The position numbers and the translations under genes were made by a program. A stretch of DNA of 64,000 nt. It comes from Protopterus annectens. Taxonomy: Eukaryota; Chordata; Ceratodontiformes; Protopteridae. Below are positions 19,251-32,151 of this stretch, piece by piece. The stretch's first letter is position 1; every line of letters starts with the position of its first letter. The stretch lies in NCBI RefSeq assembly GCF_019279795.1, contig NC_056733.1:1120195407-1120259406 (forward strand), read 5' to 3'. The notes under the pieces were generated by a model. The model saw only the letters and a list, made by a program, of their open reading frames with translations. It searched no databases and was not told the DNA's origin.

Positions 19251-22200
19251 CACTTTAAATGCACATAAATGGCTATCACACTTGAGTGTGTAGCCTACAA
19301 CAGTTAATAAGGTAATTTAAACACAAAAACAACTTTGTTAAAGTGCAGGCAGTAAAATAAGTGCAATATGTATCTGAAACAAGCTTTTTTAAATCAAGGA
19401 AACTCTAGAAAATCTGCATTTTAGGCAGAATTCGCTAAAGGCAGCAGGAAAATGCAGAAAAATGATATTTAGTCACTCCAAAGTCTCTTTTTTGTCTCTC
19501 TGCTGCTGTACAACTCTACAGGGCACCAGACAGGAGGTTGCTGAGCTGTATACTAGCCCAAAAACCTCGCAAATGCGAGTTTTATACCATGAAAATGAAA
19601 GAGATAGAAATTAGCTGAAAATGGCCAATAAACTACTAATTTCTGGGCTGAAACCACTCCACAAGGGACAGATAGGATGCTCAAAGCTCCCTCTCACACA
19701 GTGAACAGAGAAACTTCCTTCTATCCAAGTAAGGTATGGGCAAACATAGAAACATATAACACAACCCTGAATTTAGCACTAACCTGAGAAATGGACTACA
19801 CTAGCTTAGAAAGGCGGGACAACAAGTATTTTTTGGGGGGGGTTTGTTTTTTTCAGAAAATAAAGTAGATACAATCAAACAAACACTTTAAATGCACAGA
19901 AATGGCTATCACACGTAAGTGTGTAGCCTACATCAGTTAAACAGATAAATTAAACATAAAAACAACTTTGTTAAAGTGCAGGCAGTAAAATAACTAATAT
20001 GTAGCTGAAACAAGCTCTTTAAATCACAGAAACTATAGAAAATCGGTATTTTAGGTGGAATTACCTAAAGGCAGCAAGAAAATGCAGGAAAATGATACTT
20101 AATCACTCTAAAGTCTCTCTTTTGTCTCTCTGCTGCTGTAGATCTCTGCAGGGCACCAGACAGGAGCTTGCTGAGCTGTATACTACCCCCCAAAACCTTG
20201 CAAATACAGGTTTTATAGCAGGGAAATGGCCAATAAACTACTAATTTCTAACTGAATTCACTCCTCCAAGGACAGATAGGCTGCTCAAAGCTCCCTCTCT
20301 CACAGTGAACAGAGAAACTTCCTTCTATCCAAGTAAGGTGTGGACAAACACATAAACTTGTAACACAGCCCTGAATTCAGCACTAACCTGAAAATTGGAC
20401 TATACTAGCTTAGAAAGGTGGGAAAAGAAGTATGTTTTTTTTTTTTCAGAAAATAAAGCAGATACAATCAAAAAGACACTTTAAATGCACAGAAATGGCT
20501 ATCACACTTGAGTGTGTAGCCTACAACAGTTAATCAGCTAATTTAAATGCAAAAATGACTTTGTTAAAGTGCAGGCAGTAAAATAAGTACAATATGTATC
20601 TGAAGCAAGCTTTTTAAATCATGGAAACTCTAGAAAATCTGCATTTTAGGCAGAATTTGCTAAAGGCAATGTAACACAGCCCTGAATTCAGCACTAACCT
20701 GAAAACTGGACTATACTAGCTTAGAAAGGCGTGAAAACAAGTATTTTTTTTGTTTGTTTTTTTCAGAAAATAAAGCAGATACAATAAAAAAAACACTTTA
20801 AATGCACAGAAATGGCTATCACACTTGAGTGTGTAGCCAACAACAGTTAAACAGATACATTAAACACAAAAATTACTTTGTTAAAGTGCAGGCAGTAAAA
20901 TAAGTACAATATGTGGCTGAAACAAGCTTTTTAAATAATGGAAACTCTAGAAAATCTGTAGTTTTAGGTGGAATTAGCTAAAGGCAGCAAGAACATGCAG
21001 AAAAATTATACTTAATTACTCCAAAGTCTCTCTTTTCTCTCTCTGCTGCTGTAAAAACCTGCAAGGCACTAGGCAGGAGCTTGCTGATCTGTATACTAGC
21101 CCAAAAACCTCGCAAATGTGGGTTTTATAGCAGGGAAATGAAAGAGATAGAAATTAGCCCAAAATGGCAAATAAACTACTAATTACTGGGCTGAAGCCAC
21201 TCCTCCAGGGACAGATAGGCTGATCAAAGCTCCCTCTCTCACAGTAAACAGAGAAACTTCCTTCTATCCAAGTAAGGTATGGGCAAACACAGAAACTTGT
21301 AACACAGCCCTGAATTCAGCACTAACCTGAAAACTGGACTATACTAGCTTAAAAAGGCAGGAAAACAAGTACATATTTTTTTGTTTTTTTCAGAAAATAA
21401 AGCAGATACAATCAAAAAACACTTTAAATGCACAGAAATGGCTATCACACTTGAGTGTGTAGCCTACAAAAGTTAAAGAGGTAATTTAAATACAAAAATG
21501 ACTTAGTTAAAGTGCAGGCAGTAAAATAAGTAATATGTAGCTGTAGGTTTACCCCGGGTATCACTTCTGTGTCACTGTTAGATAGAGGCACAGTATACTA
21601 ACCTCGAAAAAGGGCATAGCAAAATAAATTTAAAATGGGTGGCGAAAGCCAAACACATTCTGGCTAGGCTTATAAATGCCCTAGGGCAGATAGCCTAGTA
21701 TGAACCTATGAACCTATGAACCTATGAACAATCTCTTTAAATCACATAAACTCTACAAAATCAGTGTTTTAGGTGGAATTAGCTAAAGGCAGCAAGAAAA
21801 TGCAGAAAAATTACACTTAATCACTCCAAAGTCTTAGAAAGGTGGGAAAACAAGTATGTTTTTTTTTGTTTGTTTTTTTTTTTTGTCAGAAAATAAAGCA
21901 GATACAATCAAAAAAACACTTTAAATGCACAGAAATGGCTATCACACGAGTGTGTAGCCTACAACAGTTAATCAGGTAATTTAAACACAAAAATGACTTT
22001 GTTAAAGTGCAGGCAGGAAAATAAGTACACTATGTACCTGAAACAAGCTTTTTAAATCACGGAAACTCTAGAAAATCTGCATTTTAGGTGGAATTCGCTA
22101 AAGGCAGCAAGAAAATGCATAAAAATGATATTTAATCACTCCAAAGTCTCTTTTTTGTCTCTCTGCTGCTGCACAACTCTACAGGGCACCAGGCAGGAGC

Positions 22201-24430
22201 TTGCTGAGCTGTATACTAGCCCAAAAACCTCGCAAATGTGAGTTTTATACCAGGAAAATTAAAGAGATAGAAATTAGCTCAAAATGGCCAATAAACTACT
22301 AATTTCTTGGCTGAAACCACTCCTCCAGGGAGAGTTAGGATGCTCAAAGCTCCCTCTCTCACAGTGAACAGAGAAACTTCCTTCTATCCAAGTAAGGTAT
22401 GGGCAAACATAGAAACTCATAACACAACCCTGAATTTAGCACTAACCTGAGAAATGGACTATACTAGCTTAGAAAGGCAGGACAACAAGTATTTTTTGTT
22501 TTTTTTTTTTTTTTTTTTCAGAAAATAAAGTAGATGCAATCAAACAAACACTTTAAATGCACAGAAATGGCTATCACACTTAAGTGTGCAGCCTACAACA
22601 GTTAAACAGATAAATTAAACATAAAAACAACTTTGTTAAAGTGCAGGCAGTAAAATAACTAATATGTAGCTGAAACAAGCTCTTTAAATCATAGAAACAA
22701 TAGAAAATCTGTATTTTAGGTGGAATTATCTAAAGGCAGCAAGAAAATGCAGAAAAATGATACTTAATCTCTCTAAAGTCTCTCTTTTGTCTCACTGCTG
22801 CTGTAGAACTCTGCAGGGCAGCAGGCAGGAGCTTGCTGAGCTGTATACTACCCTCAAAAACCTTGCAAATGCAGGTTTTATAGCAGGAAAATGTAAGAGA
22901 TAGAAATTAGACACAATGGCCAATAAACTACTAATTTCTGGGCTGAATCCACTCCTACAGGGACAGATAGGCTGCTCAAAGCTCCCTCTCTCACAGTGAA
23001 CAGAGAAACTTCCTTCTATCCAAGTAAGGGATGGGCAAACACCGAAACTTGTAACACAGCCCTGAATTCAGCACTAACCTGAAAATTGGACTATACTAGC
23101 TTAGAAAGGTGGGAAAACAAGTATTTTTTTGTTTGTTGTTTTCAGGAAATAAAGCAGATACAAACAAAAAAACACTTTAAATGCACAGAAATGGTTATCA
23201 CACTTGAGTGTGTAGCCTACAACAGGTAATCAGGTAATTTAAACACAAACATGACTTTATTAAAATGCAGGCAGTAAAATAAGTACAATATGTATCTGAA
23301 ACAATCTTTTTAAACCATGGAAACTCTAGAAAATCTGCATTTTAGGCAGAATTTGCTAAAGGCAATGTAACACAGCCCTGAATTCAGCACTAACCTGAAA
23401 ACTGGACTATACTAGCTTAGAAAGGCAGGAAAACAAGTATTTTTTTTGTTTGTTTTTTTCAGAAAATAAAGCAGATACAATAAAAAAAACACTTTAAATG
23501 CACAGAAATGGCTATCACACTTGAGTGTGTAGCCAACAACAGTTAAACAGATACATTAAACACAAAAAATACTTTGTTAAAGTGCAGGCAGTAAAAAAAG
23601 TACAATATGTGGCTGAAACAAGCTTTTTAAATAATGCAAACTCTAGAAAATCTGTAGTTTTAGCCGGAATTAGCTAAAGGCAGCAAGAACATGCAGAAAA
23701 ATTATACTTAATTACTCCAAAGTCTCTCTTTTCTCTCTCTGCTGCTGTAAAAACCTGCAAGGCACTAGGCAGGAGCTTGCCGATCTGTATACTAGCCCAA
23801 AAACCTCGCAAATGTGGGTTTTATAGCAGGGAAATGAAAGAGATGGAAATTAGCCCAAAATGGCAAATAAACTACTAATTACTGGGCTGAAACCACTCCT
23901 CCAGGGACAGATAGGCTGATCAAAGCTCCCTCTCTCACAGTAAACAGAGAAACTTCCTTCTATCCAAGTAAGGTATGGGCAAACACAGAAACTTGTAACA
24001 CAGCCCTGAATTCAGCACTAACCTGACAACTGGACTATGCTAGCTTAGAAAGGCAGGAAAACAAGTACATATTTTTTTTATTTGTTTTTTTCAGAAAATA
24101 AAGCAGATACAATCAAAAAACACTTTAAATGCACAGAAATGGCTATCACACTTGAGTGTGTAGCCTACAACAGTTAAAGAGGTAATTTAAATACAAAAAT
24201 AACTTAGTTAAAGTGCAGGCAGTAAAATAAGTAATATGTAGCTGAAACAATCTCTTTAAATCACATAAACTCTACAAAATCGGTGTTTTAGGTGGAATTA
24301 GCTAAAGGCAGCAAGAAAATGCAGAAAAATTACACTTAATCACTCCAAAGTCTTAGAAAGGTGGGAAAACAAGTATGTTTTTTTTTTTTTTTTTTTTTGT
24401 CAGAAAATAAAGCAGATACAATCAAAAAAA
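19251..24430. repeat. Two copies of a five-monomer higher-order repeat
   Basis: Unit 1 (19251-21916) and unit 2 (21917-24430) both have the order full, full, type-a short, full, type-b short. Monomer lengths pair up: 633/632, 593/624, 317/317, 626/631 and 497/310, where the 497 includes the CR1 tail insertion. Private variants agree by position; for example the second monomer of each is preceded by 'caatcaaacaaa' and the first has 'ttttataccatg' or 'ttttataccagg'. Two more monomers (24431, 25061) begin a third unit. Confidence 0.85.
21544..21727 (+). mobile_element. 5'-truncated CR1 LINE tail inserted in a satellite monomer
   Basis: The last about 185 bp of the copy-B-type CR1 (3' UTR plus three CTATGAAC-type units) interrupt a type-b short monomer between 'gtagctg' and 'aacaatctcttt'. 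The partner monomer in the second higher-order unit (24121) lacks it, so it landed after the higher-order repeat formed. Confidence 0.9.
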
Positions 24431-27400
24431 CACTTTAAATGCACATAAAAGGCTATCACATGAGTGTGTAGCCTACAACAGTTAATCAGGCAATTTAAAC
24501 ACAAAAATGACTTTGTTAAAGTGCAGGCAGTAAAATAAGTACAATTTGTACCTGAAACAAGCTTTTTAAATCACGGAAACTCTAGAAAATCTGCATTTTA
24601 GGCGGAATTCACTAAAGGCAGCAAGAAAATGCATAAAAATTATATTTAATCACTACAAAGTCTCTCTTTTCTCTCTCTGCTGCTGTAAAACTCTGCAAGG
24701 CACCAGGCAGGAGCTTGCTGAGCTGTATACTAGCCCAAAAACCTCGCAAATGCAAGTTTTATACCAGGAAAATTAAAGAGATAAAAATTAGCTCAAAATG
24801 GCCAATAAACTACTAATTTCTGGGCTGAAACCACTCTTCCAGTGACAGATAGGATGCTCAAAGCTCCCTCTCTCACAGTGAACAGAGAAACTTCCTTCTA
24901 TCCAAGTAAGGTATGGGCAAACATAGAAACTCATAACACAACCCTGAATTTAGCACTAACCTGAGAAATGGACTATACTAGCTTAGAAAGGCGGGACAAC
25001 AAGTATTTTTTGGGGGGGGTTGTTTCTTTTCAGAAAATAAAGTAGATACAATCAAACAAACACTTTAAATGCACAGAAATGGCTATCACACTTAAGTGTG
25101 TAGCCTACAACAGTTAAACAGATAAATTAAACATAAAAATGACTTTGTTAAAGTGCAGGCAGTAAAATAAGTACAATATGTAACTGAAACAAGCTTTTTA
25201 AATCACAGAAACTCTAGAAAATCTGTATTTTAGGTGGGATTACCTAAAGGCAGCAAGAAAATGCAGAAAAATGATACTTAATCACTACAAAGTCTCTCTT
25301 TTCTCTCTCTGCTGCTGTAAAACTCTGCAAGGCACCAGGCAGGAGCTTGCTGAGCTGTATACTAGCCCAAAAACCTTGCAAATGTGGGTTTTATAGCAGG
25401 GACATGAAAGAAATAAAAATTAGCTCAAAATGGCCAATAAACTACTAATTTCTGGGCTGAAACCACTCTTCCAGGGACAGATAGGATGCTCAAAGCTCCA
25501 TCTCTCACAGTGAACAGAGAAACTTCCTTCTATCCAAGTAAGGTATGGGCAAACATAGAAACTCATAACACAACCCTGAATTTAGCACTAACCTGAGAAA
25601 TGGACTATACTAGCTTAGAAAGGCGGGACAACAAGTATTTTTTTCTTTGTTTTTCAGAAAATAAAGTAGATACAATCAAACAAACACTTTAAATGCACAG
25701 AAATGGCTATCACACTTAAGTGTGTAGCCTACAACAGTTAAACAGATAAATTAAACATAAAAATGACTTTGTTAAAGTGCAGGCAGTAAAATAAGTACAA
25801 TATGTAACTGAAACAAGCTTTTTAAATCACTGAAGCTATAGAAAATTGGTATTTTAGGTGGGATTACCTAAAGGCAGCAGGAAAATGCAGAAAAATGATA
25901 CTTAATCACTCTAAAGTCCCTCTTTTGTCTCTCTGCTGCTGTAGAACTCTGCAGGGCACCAGGCAGGAGCTTGCTGAGCTGTACACTACCCCCAAAACCT
26001 CGCAAATGTGGGTTTTATAGCAGGGAAATGAAAAAGATAAAAATTACCCCAAAATGGCCAATAAACTACTAATTTCTGGGCGGGACAACACTCCTCCAGG
26101 TACAGATAGACTGCTCAAAGCTCCCTCGCTTACAGTGAACCGAAAAATTTCCTTCTATCCAAGTAAGGTATTGGCAAACACAGAAATGTGTAACACAGCC
26201 CCGAATTCAGCACTAACTTGAAAACTGGACTATACTAGCTTAGAAAGGTGGGAAAACAAGTATGTTTTTTGTTTGTTTTGTCAGAAAATAAAGCAAATAC
26301 AATCAGAAAACACTTTAAATGCACAGAAATGGCTATCACACTTGAGTGTGCAGCCAACAACAGTTAAACAGATAAATTAAATACAAAAACGACTTTGTTA
26401 AAGTGCAGGCAGTAAAATAAGTACAATATGTATCTGCAACAAGCTTTTTAAATCACAGAAACTATAGAAAATCAGTATTTTAGGTGGAATTAGTAAAAGG
26501 CTGCAAGAAAATGCAGAAAAATTATACTTAATCACTGTAAAGTCTCTATTTTGTCTCTCTGCTGCTGTAGAACTCTGCAGGGCACCAGGCAGGAGCTTGC
26601 CGAGCTGTATACTACCCCAAAAACCTCACCAATGTATTTTTTATAGCAGAGAAATTAAAAAGATAGAAATTAGCCCAAAATGGCCAATAAACTACTAATT
26701 TCTGGGCTGAAACCACTCCTCCAGTGACAGATAGGCTGCTCAAAGCTCCCTCTCTCACAGTGAACAGAGAAACTTCCTTCTATCCAAGTAAGTTATGGGC
26801 AAGCACAGAAACTTGTAACACAGCCCTGAATTTAGCACTAACCTGAAAACTGGACTATAACTAGCTTAGAAAGGCGGGAAAACAAGTATATCCTTTTTTT
26901 TTGTTTTGTTTTTTTTTCAGAAAATAAAGCAGATACAATCAAAAAAACACTTTAAATGCACAGAGATGGCTATCACACTTGAGTGTGTAGCCAACAACAG
27001 TTAAACAGATAAATTAAACACAAAAATGACTTTGTTAAAGTGCAGGCAGTAAAATAAGTACAATATGTGGCTGAAACAAGCTTTTTAAATCATGGAAACT
27101 CTAGAAAATCTCCGTTTTAGGCGGAATTAGTTAAAAGCAGCAAGAAAATGCAGAAAAATGATACTTAATTACTCCAAAGTCTCTCTTTTCTCTCTCTGCT
27201 GCTGTAAAACTCTACAAGGCACTAGGCAGGAGCTTGCTGAGTTGTATACTAGCCCAAAAACCTCGCAAATGTGGGTTTTATAGCAGGGAAATGAAAGAGA
27301 AATTAGCCCAAAATGGCAAATAAACTACTAATTGCTGGGCTGAAACCACTCCTCCAGGGACAGATAGGCTGATCAAAGCTCCCTCTCTCACAGTAAACAG

Positions 27401-28391
27401 AGAAACTTTCTTCTATCCAAGTAAGGTATGGGCAAACACAGAAACTTGTAACACAGCCCTGAATTCAGCACTAACCTGAAAACTGGACTATACTAGCTTA
27501 GAAAGGTGGGAAAACAAGTATGTTTTTTTTGTTTGTTTTTTTCAGAAAATAAAGCAGATACAATAAAAAACACTTTAAATGCACAGAAATGGCTATCACA
27601 CTTGAGTGTGTAGCCTACAACAGTTACAGAGGTAATTTAAACACAAAAACAACTTAGTTAAAGTGCAGGCAGTAAATAAGTAATATGTAGCTGAAACAAG
27701 CTCTTTAAATCACATAAACTCTACAAAATCGGCATTTTAGGTGGAATTAGCTAAAGGCAGCAAGAAAATGCAGAAAAATTATACTTAATCACTCCAAAGT
27801 CTTAGAAAGGTGGGAAAACAAGTATGTTTTTTTTTTGTTTGTTTGTTTTTTTTTTCAGAAAATAAAGCAGATACAATCAAAAAAACACTTTAAATGCACA
27901 GAAATGGCTATCACATTTGAGTGTGTAGCCTACAACAGTTAAACAGGTAATTTAAACACAAAAATGACTTTGTTAAAGTGCAGGCAGTAAAATAAGTACA
28001 ATATGTATCTGAAACAAGCTTTTTAAATCACGGAAACTCTAGAAAATCTGCATTTTAGGCGGAATTTGCTAAAGGCAGCAAGAAAATGCAGAAAAAATAT
28101 ATTTAATCACTCCAAAGTCTCCCTTTTCTCTCTCTGCTGCTGTAAAACTCTGCAAGGCACCAGGCAGGAGCTTGCTGAGCTGTATACTAGCCCAGAAACC
28201 TCGCAAATGCAGGTTTTATAGCAGGGAAATGAAAGAGATAGAAATTAGCCCAAAATGGCAAATAAACTACTAATTATAGGTTCATAGGTTCATACTAGGC
28301 TATCTGCCCTAGGGCATTTATAAGCCTAGCCAGAGTGTGTTTGGCTTTCGCCACCCATTTTAAATTAGTTTTGCTATGCCCTTTTTCGAGG

Positions 28392-29855
28392 TTAGTATAC
28401 TGTGCCTCTGTCTAACAGTGACACAGAAGTGATACCCGGGGTAAACCTACGATCTCCCATCCACTCATCAAGATTCCTCTTGAAGAGAGTCAATGAGGGA
28501 CTCTGCCTAACCTGGACTGGGATTTTATTCCAGAGTAAAGGGAGCCTCTGGGTTATGAATCTGTCCCTCCAGCATGTCCTATTTATTTCAGTGCTGAGGT
28601 TCAAGTCTCTCGAGCGCGTAGCTCGATGGGATTTGGATTTTCTGAGGTGCAGCATGTCCATTAATTCCGGGTTGGACATGGCTTTATACGTCAGGCACAG
28701 ATCACCTGTGAGCAGGTGGTATGCCACTGAGTAGAGCTGGAGTTTCTTTAACCAGGCAGCATATGGCATCTGTTTGAGCCCTATGATCCTCTTGGTGAGG
28801 TACTTTTGGGGACTTTCCAGTTGCTGCAGGTGTCTGGTAAGGTACATCCCGAAAGGGACATTGTACTCAATTATGGGCCTGATGAGGGATGAGTAAAGAG
28901 GCACGATGACCTCCCCTGATCTAGATGTGAATCCCTTCATGATTAGGTGGGCTATATAAAATGTTTTTCTAACCACTTTGGCCACGTGGTTGTCAAATGA
29001 GGGATTGCTATCAACTTGGGTCCCCAGGTCCCTAATTACTTCTTCTGTACTTAATGGATTACCACCTATGTGGTAATTTGTGGACACTTTGTTTTTGCCA
29101 AAGGGGTTGACTGTACACTTTTTGGCATTTAGCTTGAGGCCATGGCTCTGGCACCAGTTGTCTGTTTCTATGAGGCCCTTTTGGAGGATGCTTGTGTCGG
29201 CTGGAGAGTCGATTATGGTGCCCAGTTTGCAGTCATCTGCGAACTTAGTCAGCCACAGTCCTTCTGTGTTGGCCTGTACCTCCGAGAAATATATACCAAA
29301 CACGAGAGGTCCCAGGACTGAGCCTTGTGGGATGCCACTTGTAACTGGTTTGGTGTCTGACATGGCTCCAGCAATTCTAACCAAGTGGGTTCTGTCCTTG
29401 AGCCAGTTTGCAACCCATCTAGTGACATAGGGGTTTATATTTAAGCTGGTGAGCTTATCTATAATGCCCGAGTGGGGTATTGTATCGAAGGTTTTTGCGA
29501 GGTCCAGGTAGGCTGTGTGGACCACCTTCCCCTCGTCAATGGCCTTGGTGACTGTTTCAAAGAAATCAACCAGGTTTAAGAGGCAGGATCTGCCCTTAAC
29601 AAAGCCGAACTGGGTAGGATCCAGTGTCTGTAGGTCCCCAATATCTTTATTTATGAGGTCCATGATGATCCTCTCCATAGCTTTGCAGACCAAGCTAGTC
29701 AGGCTTATGGGGCAATAGTTTCCAGGATCCGTTGAGGCACCACCTTTGGGTACATATCCTGTAGTAAGGCTGAGATTGAACAGTAGTTTTATGTTTGGGT
29801 TTAGCTCTTCTTGGAGTTCATGTAGGACGCAGCCCGGGACACCGTCTGGTCCCAT
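28392..29855 (-). pseudogene. CR1 copy B: reverse transcriptase
   Basis: One open frame of 487 codons covers the RT: MGPDGVPGCVLHEL start block, NYCPISLTSL, FGFVKGRSCLLNL, YLDLAKTFDTIPH (motif A), SGIPQGSVLGPL (motif B), LTKFADDCKLG (motif C with both Asp), LKLNAKKC, and the C-terminal FKRNLDEWMGD block. Compared with copy A, a segment of about a dozen codons spanning TEWCTATVIPLHKG has been lost in frame just after GYVP, which removes a conserved early RT block. It is separated from the endonuclease by a frame break at about 29855-29970. It is likely inactive but recent. Confidence 0.9.
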
Positions 29856-29912
29856 TGATGCTGTGTTTTTTGCTTTGGAGAGAGGGCGGCTCTTACCTGA
29901 GCATCTGAGATG

Positions 29913-31151
29913 TCAGGGGGGCAGCACTCTGCTGGGATAGATATTTGCCCTTTTGGTGCGGGGGGGGGGGGTTGTGCTGAACCTGTCAGCTAGGATGTTG
30001 GCAATGTCTGTGGTTTTGGTGTATTTTTTGTCATTTTGGACTAATTCTGAGCATATCTGGGAATTCCCACCCAGGTTTCTAACATTACTAAAGAAAGCCT
30101 TGTGATTATCCTTAGTGTCCTGTGTAATTTTTCTCTCAAAGCTGGCCTTAGACGATTTTATGAGTGCCCGTAGTTTTTTGCTAATACTGATCAGAGATGC
30201 CTTCCCTTTTTGGGATTTTGCTCTATCATGTAGTAGCTTCCTCCTTCTATTGTATAGGTTGTTTATGGCTGGGGTCCACCAGACAGGACGTCTGCCTTTG
30301 GAGGATTGGGTCTTGGTTTTATTTGGGATTGCATGATCCATGCATTCCTGAAGGTGTTCATAGAATGCGTTTATAAAGGATTCTGCGGTCTGGGCCATAT
30401 TTTTCACAGGCCCGGGAGCTTTGAAGGATTCCACCTCGGTTTTGAGGAGTGTGAAATTTGCTTTAGAGAAGTTTTTCACTGTGGTTTTCAGGGCAGGGGG
30501 TGGAGTCGGGATGTGAATATCCAGTGAGATTAGTTTATGGTCTGATCTTACCAGTGAGGGATACACTTCTGGTCTGGAGCATAGAGTCCCCATGTTGGTG
30601 ATGATCAGGTCCAGTATGTTTTCTCCTCTTGTGGGAGTGGTAACAAGTTGTTCCATAGCATTTGAGTTTATAAATTCTAGGAACCTTTGGGCTAGGGTGT
30701 TGGAGCTAGAGTAATGCTCCCAGTCTATGTTTGGGTAGTTGAAGTTGCCCAATATAATGGTGTTTGGAGAGACCTTCATATTTTCCAGTGTTCTCAGGAA
30801 GGCCGAGTGGGGTTCCTGGGTTTGGGAGGGTGGTCTGTAGCAGGCTATAAACTGGAAGGCAGTTTTACCCACTGTTAGTTGCACATGTATAGTCTCTGAT
30901 GCTTCGTGCTGTGCCACCAACCTGGAGGTGTGGGTATCTTTGATGAATATTAATACTCCCCCTCCTTTTGTGGAATGGTCCAAGTTTTGGGGCTGAAAAG
31001 CATGGTATGAGGTATAACCTAGTAGTGCTGGGGTGCTCTCAGGAGCCTTGAACCAGGTTTCTGTTACTGCACAGATATCTATGTTCTCCATGCTAAGGAG
31101 AGTTTTGAGTGCGTGCATCTTAAGGTTTAGACTTCTGGCATTGAGTAGCAT
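29913..31151 (-). pseudogene. CR1 copy B: endonuclease and linker
   Basis: A 412-codon frame starts MLLNARSLNLKMHAL and carries VTETW, GGGVLIFIKD, ACYRPPS, LGNFNYPNIDWE and LVRSDHKLI, the full set of AP-endonuclease landmarks, then a Lys/Arg-rich linker. The catalytic GDFN motif reads GNFN here, whereas copy A keeps GDFN. That Asp-to-Asn change should disable nicking. The frame leaves the RT frame close to a run of 12 G on the plus strand (29960-29971). Upstream, the same frame is open into the ORF1 tail. Confidence 0.9.
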
Positions 31152-31180
31152 TACTCTTAGTTTCTTATCCCTTGAGATAC

Positions 31181-32151
31181 CTATGGTGGTGGGTTTGTCT
31201 TTTGAGCCTTGCCTAAAAAAGGCACTATGGGGGTAGCAAGAGCCTTTGCCAATATCCGAAAGCCCAGGGGTGACAGGTGCAAGTCGTCCCTAGTGAAGCA
31301 TCGTGGCTTGTCGAGCATGTCATCCCAGGCTGACAGGCATTGGATCCCCTTTGAATGACACCAATACTTAAGCCAATTGTTGAAATTGATCATCTTGTCT
31401 TCATATTGTGGCATCATTCTTGGTGAGGGTAAGATGCTACTCAAGGTCAGGGTCATATCGGCCTGGGCTACATGCTCAGAGAGCTCCTCTATGTCTCTTT
31501 TCATGTAGTCCAGGGAGGTATGTCTCAGGTCATTCACACCAGCATGGACAATGACTGAGTCATATTTGTACTTGCCTTGGAGTGACCTGAGTGCTTGTGT
31601 TATGTGGCGGATCCTAGCGCCCGACAGGCAGCTCATCGTGACCTTCTCCTTGTTCAGCCTGGTGAGCGGGACGTCAGTGTGCCTGACGATAGAGTCACCT
31701 ATTACAAGTGTATCAGGTGTGTTTTTAGCCTTAAGGGCTGTGACTGTTCGGCACACTGGCTTTGTGAGCTATGTGTTGCACGTGTTTTGTTTTGGGGTAG
31801 CGGTTGCTTGGGTGTCTGCTTTGGAGGTCTCTGCTGCTTAGGCAGATTTTTATTTAGAGCCTCAGTATGTTTTGTGTGTTTATGTGTTTGGTTTGCTGTC
31901 GTGGTAGGTCTATGTGAGACTGGAATTGTAGTGAGTGTGGTTTCCTTCTCCTCATGACTGGTTTTGCCAGTACTGAGTTGAGAGAGCTTAGCCTCCAGTA
32001 TGGCTATATGGTTGCATCTCTCACATGTGTTGGAATTTGTTGGGAGGAGGAGAGGGTTGTCTGTGTACATGAGGCAGTTGTAACATTGCCTCAAGATTCC
32101 CAGATTCAACAGCTGGACCGGAGAGGAGATTGACAACTGACCTTTGGACAT
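31181..32151 (-). pseudogene. CR1 copy B: ORF1 (zinc-like motif plus SGNH esterase)
   Basis: The ATG at about 32149-32151 begins MSKGQLSISSPVQLL. A Cys-x-x-Cys pair (CYNC) and CERC, about 20 residues apart, form a likely zinc-binding N-terminal motif, followed by a short EAKLSQL helix and a Gln/Lys/Pro-rich linker. The esterase domain then has LVIGDSIVRHTDV, VHAGVNDL and DDLHLSPLG, the three blocks of the SGNH fold. A frame change lies at about 31702-31756. ORF1 ends at about 31181, just after a run of five G (31229-31233) where copy A has six and reads on into ORF2. Confidence 0.85.

Larger units (their letters stand above)
17943..28276. repeat. Satellite array, main block (about 625-bp monomers, higher-order repeat)
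   Basis: The landmark 'cactttaaatg' (or close) recurs at 17956, 18632, 19251, 19884, 20477, 20794, 21420, 21917, 22549, 23173, 23490, 24121, 24431, 25061, 25685, 26311, 26948, 27571 and 27886. Most steps are 593-637 bp. Two kinds of shortened monomer of about 310-317 bp occur. Type a (20477, 23173) joins 'gctaaaggca' to 'atgtaacacagcc'. Type b (21420, 24121, 27571) joins 'ccaaagtc' to 'ttagaaagg'. Each monomer has a T-tract followed by CAGAAAATAAAG, a 'ctctctgctgctgta' block and a 'ccactcctcc' block. No protein is encoded. Confidence 0.97.

Noticed and set aside
17943-28276. CRISPR-like array
   Set aside because: Regular repeats are present, but the units are about 625 bp, there are no short spacers, and the setting is vertebrate transposon-rich DNA. 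It is a satellite.
28402-31957. Plus-strand open frames opposite CR1 copy B (for example 28402-28734, 29080-29430, 31551-31957)
   Set aside because: They are shadows of the minus-strand LINE coding sequence and have no motifs of their own.
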